Shown one piece after another: positions 61,206 through 64,000 of a DNA stretch of 64,000 bases. The notes beneath the pieces are model-generated. The model was not told the DNA's origin, did not search any database, and saw only the letters and a list, made by a program, of their open reading frames with translations. Source of the stretch: Prostheceraeus crozeri (Eukaryota; Platyhelminthes; Polycladida; Euryleptidae). The position numbers were made by a program, and so were the translations under genes. The stretch spans positions 72,501 through 136,500 of the forward strand of contig CAJQUW010011313.1 in the NCBI GenBank assembly GCA_907163375.1. Direction: 5' to 3'. The number at the start of each line of letters is the position of its first letter. Position 1 is the stretch's first letter.

Positions 61206-64000
61206 CTTTCGATTTTATTAAAAGAACTCAAGGGAGATACAGTCTGAATTGTTTCAAAATGTGAGATATACACTTTTATGCAGTTTTGAAATTACAACGT
61301 AATTGACTGATCATGATAGCAAAGCAGAAGGAAATGATGTTATTTTACAGACTGTCCGTGTCATGACAGCCTTGGGGATGTAATATTTCTTGAATTGGAA
61401 ACTCGATGACCTGCTATTGCTTTCATGAATTAGAAATATGAAATTTCAGCCAATTAAGCACGGTAAGATGTCGACATTTTCATGAAGACTTCCATTATAA
61501 AACGGATCATCAAATTCCCTAGATAATCAGCTTGATTTCCATTTAGTTTGGATGGTTGTTAGCAAATATTCATTCATTTTGATATCCAACTTTTTGTCCA
61601 ACTTGTTGCATTCTACTTACATAGAGGAGTCATCTCGGTGGTTTACAAAGAGGTTTAATAGGGAATGTTTAATAGGGGGGTTCCAATCGTTCCAATAAAT
61701 AAGTAGTGTTAAATATCTTTGGTAGTGTATAAATTGGCAAAATTTTGACTTTTTCAAAACTGCTCAAATAATTTTTTGGACCACGGGATCGTAATCTCCG
61801 CAAAAAACTGAATCTATTCATACAAAAATTTTCAATGTATACAGATACTTTTTTGAGTCGACATTCTACCTATACATCCCTACTCTATGCATTGCACCTT
61901 GCTTCACGTTAATGTTTTAAAGACTCAAAGCATTTGACCATGGACATCGGATAACATCATTTGTCTATGCATTTGACTCACAATCTACTCAACGAGCTTT
62001 CGGGACACCAAAACGTTAATACAGTTAGCATGCTTACCAGAGATATTTGGTGCTTACCTTTTCGGGAGAAAGTCCCGAGTACGCGATGATGGAATTACAC
62101 CATAACACCCAAATTGTGAACACGCTTTTGAAGTAGTGTTGCATTCAGACAGTGATTTTCGGGAGACCCTTCTGAATATCGAGGTTTGAAACTGAAATCA
62201 GGTACACGCACAATGAGAAAGAAACCACTCCTGAAGTAATTGTCAGTAATTTGACGGCATCGAATAGCTGGTGATTATCTGGTTGTCTCAAGCTAACCTT
62301 TGTCAACTTCTCTTCATCACTTCGCTGGCTCCAGGCAGGTGATCATTGAGTGCATGATCGAGTGTCATTTCTACAATCCATTCTATATTCCGCTCAAGGT
62401 CATATCCTTTGTTTAAAACTCTTACAATATAAGCTTACTTACATATGTGTCAGCTGAGAAAACGTGCTTCTTAACTTGTTGAGGAATTTAGCAAACTAAC
62501 TTTTCCCTCTTGATCGTCCAGCATGGATATTTCACTGAGATAGTGGAACGAAGTCCTCTGTTATGAACTGAACATATTTCTCCAATTTAGTTGTTATGAT
62601 TGACTTTAAAAGATGATAATGCAGTTGGTAGTAATTTGATATGACAGCTTGAGCGAAGAACTTCATTTTTTTACTAAAGATGGACCACTACGATCTAAAT
62701 TATAGTCTATATTTTCTATTTTTACATATGGAATAGTCGGAAGAACACGCATTCTGTAAACTTCTGTTGGTTGGTAGGCTGATAGTCTATTGACATCGAT
62801 GTGTAAAAGTAGCACATGACATCTGGGTGCTTCTTAATAATATGCGACTCTTGTGTTAACATTCCTACACATTCATCTGTTGCTACGGTTTTTTGCCCTT
62901 TAATAGACTCCTACAGATCTGCAGCGTTCGTGAATGATTGGCTGCGTCCGTTGAATGAATGGGCGATGAATTTCATTCCAGGTATGGCTTGATGGACAAA
63001 TCCTACTTAACCCGTAATATTTCTTGAATTGATCTAGAAAGTTTCTTTATTATAAAGATACATTCATGATGATTGTCTTGTCTCTCACTTGCACTGAGCT
63101 ATTTGTTTCTTGGTGTCATGAATTTTCTATGGACCTAGGTTCTATGTCTAGAGTGTCAAAAGTGAGACTTGACTATTGTTTTCATGTAATTCGACCCTGA
63201 TCACTATATCTGTATGAGCTCTCTTCGAATCTCATGTCGCTTTTTGTGACCTGCAAGTTTGGTATTACGATTAGTATATTGCGCTGTCGATTATAGTTGC
63301 ACATTTGGCAGATAAAGTAAATGTTGAAATAAAATTTTTATTGCAGTTCAGTGGGTCTGTAGAGGCATTTGGCCCTCAATGGGGCCAAAGTTATCAAAAC
63401 GTTTTTCGCTAACCAATAGGTCAAAATACATGTACATTAGGTTAGAAATGTTTCACTCTATACAGGTTTTTTTAAGGAAAATTCTAAGGACCATGTAGGG
63501 ACCCGAAAATATTTCATACTAAATGCTATAATTAGATATCCTTTCTACATGACATTGGTGGCAAAATATTAAGTTTTCACATCCTGGAGGGTTGTGATCC
63601 ATGTAAAAGTAAAGTTAAGTACATCTATGGTTTAGCACATGTAGTATTATATGCTAGTTACATGTAGTATTCCTTGAAATCTTTTAAATCTTTCCTTAAA
63701 ACCGTTTTCCAGCGGCAAAAAACAAAATTTTCATGCTTATGAAGCCGACATCACAAATATTTGAACAAATAACATTATAACTGAAAAAGTATTTGCTGTT
63801 TGAAGTATTATAAGCATCATGCAAGTTTTAACAAATACTTTGTCATTTTTACCTAGAAATAGACATGTTCCCAATTGGGAACATGCGGCTCTTCTCATTA
63901 TAAAAATAGGAAATTTCAATGATATAGTTTATTTGGTTTGTTCGCACAAATTGCAACACGACAGTAATTAGAGTAGATATATATGATTGTAGATGTCTAT

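Larger units (their letters stand above)
55118..64000 (-). other. MCU: Region upstream of the first MCU exon seen (intron and/or 5' flank)
   Basis: The acceptor at 55119-55118 proves an upstream exon exists, so at least the part next to it is intron. I could not identify the exon for the mitochondrial targeting peptide, which is poorly conserved and hard to see by eye. The region holds a SINE copy (55967-56196), a T-rich patch (56527-56590), a TATG/CATA microsatellite (58933-58988), a Ty3/gypsy fragment (59880-60480), tandem duplications (60639-61070) and a palindrome (61135-61205). I see nothing in 55120-55960, 56200-56520, 56600-58920, 58995-59690 and 61230-64000. Confidence 0.6.

Noticed and set aside
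1-64000. CRISPR arrays, operons, bacterial promoters or ribosome binding sites
   Set aside because: The sequence is eukaryotic, with spliced exons, SINEs and LINEs. No regularly spaced direct repeats of CRISPR type are present.

Overview
This window is eukaryotic, almost certainly from an invertebrate animal. It is A+T-rich (about two thirds by eye), has no dense coding, and contains short exons with GT/AG splice sites, tRNA-derived SINEs and many DNA-transposon remnants. The lineage cannot be fixed from the sequence. The host exons resemble bilaterian proteins in general.

The one clear host gene is MCU, the pore-forming subunit of the mitochondrial calcium uniporter, on the minus strand. 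Three consecutive internal exons are present: 55117-54947, 48009-47905 and 8264-8104. Their splice phases (1, 1, 0) join without error. Together they encode 145 complete codons, covering most of the matrix N-terminal domain and the first coiled coil. The 5' exon(s) with the targeting peptide, and the 3' exons with the two membrane helices and the DIME pore motif, were not found and are probably outside the window. The gene runs through the window from about 55 kb down past position 1, so nearly everything else is intronic. The two complete introns are 6,937 bp and 39,640 bp.

The introns hold a rich mobile-element landscape. There are seven copies of one tRNA-derived SINE family in both orientations, two copies of a second family and one of a third. 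There is a hAT-like element with a perfect 8-bp target duplication (2774-4200) and a hAT-like MITE (24396-24982). Two element-inside-element nests occur, at 36798-38670 and 40500-41588. A 5'-truncated LINE lies at about 35.0-35.8 kb, a dead IS630/Tc1-like transposase at 22.0-22.6 kb, and a Ty3/gypsy RT-RNase H fragment at 59.9-60.5 kb, followed by tandem duplications and a perfect 24-bp-arm palindrome. Two long fold-back hairpins lie in MCU introns (8832-9239 and 50221-50401). A 1.7-kb patch (25.9-27.7 kb) is studded with short palindromic motifs.

No tRNA, rRNA, CRISPR array, promoter or polyadenylation site could be supported. Almost all other open frames are short and look like chance. Three are listed at low confidence because they have some feature worth recording.
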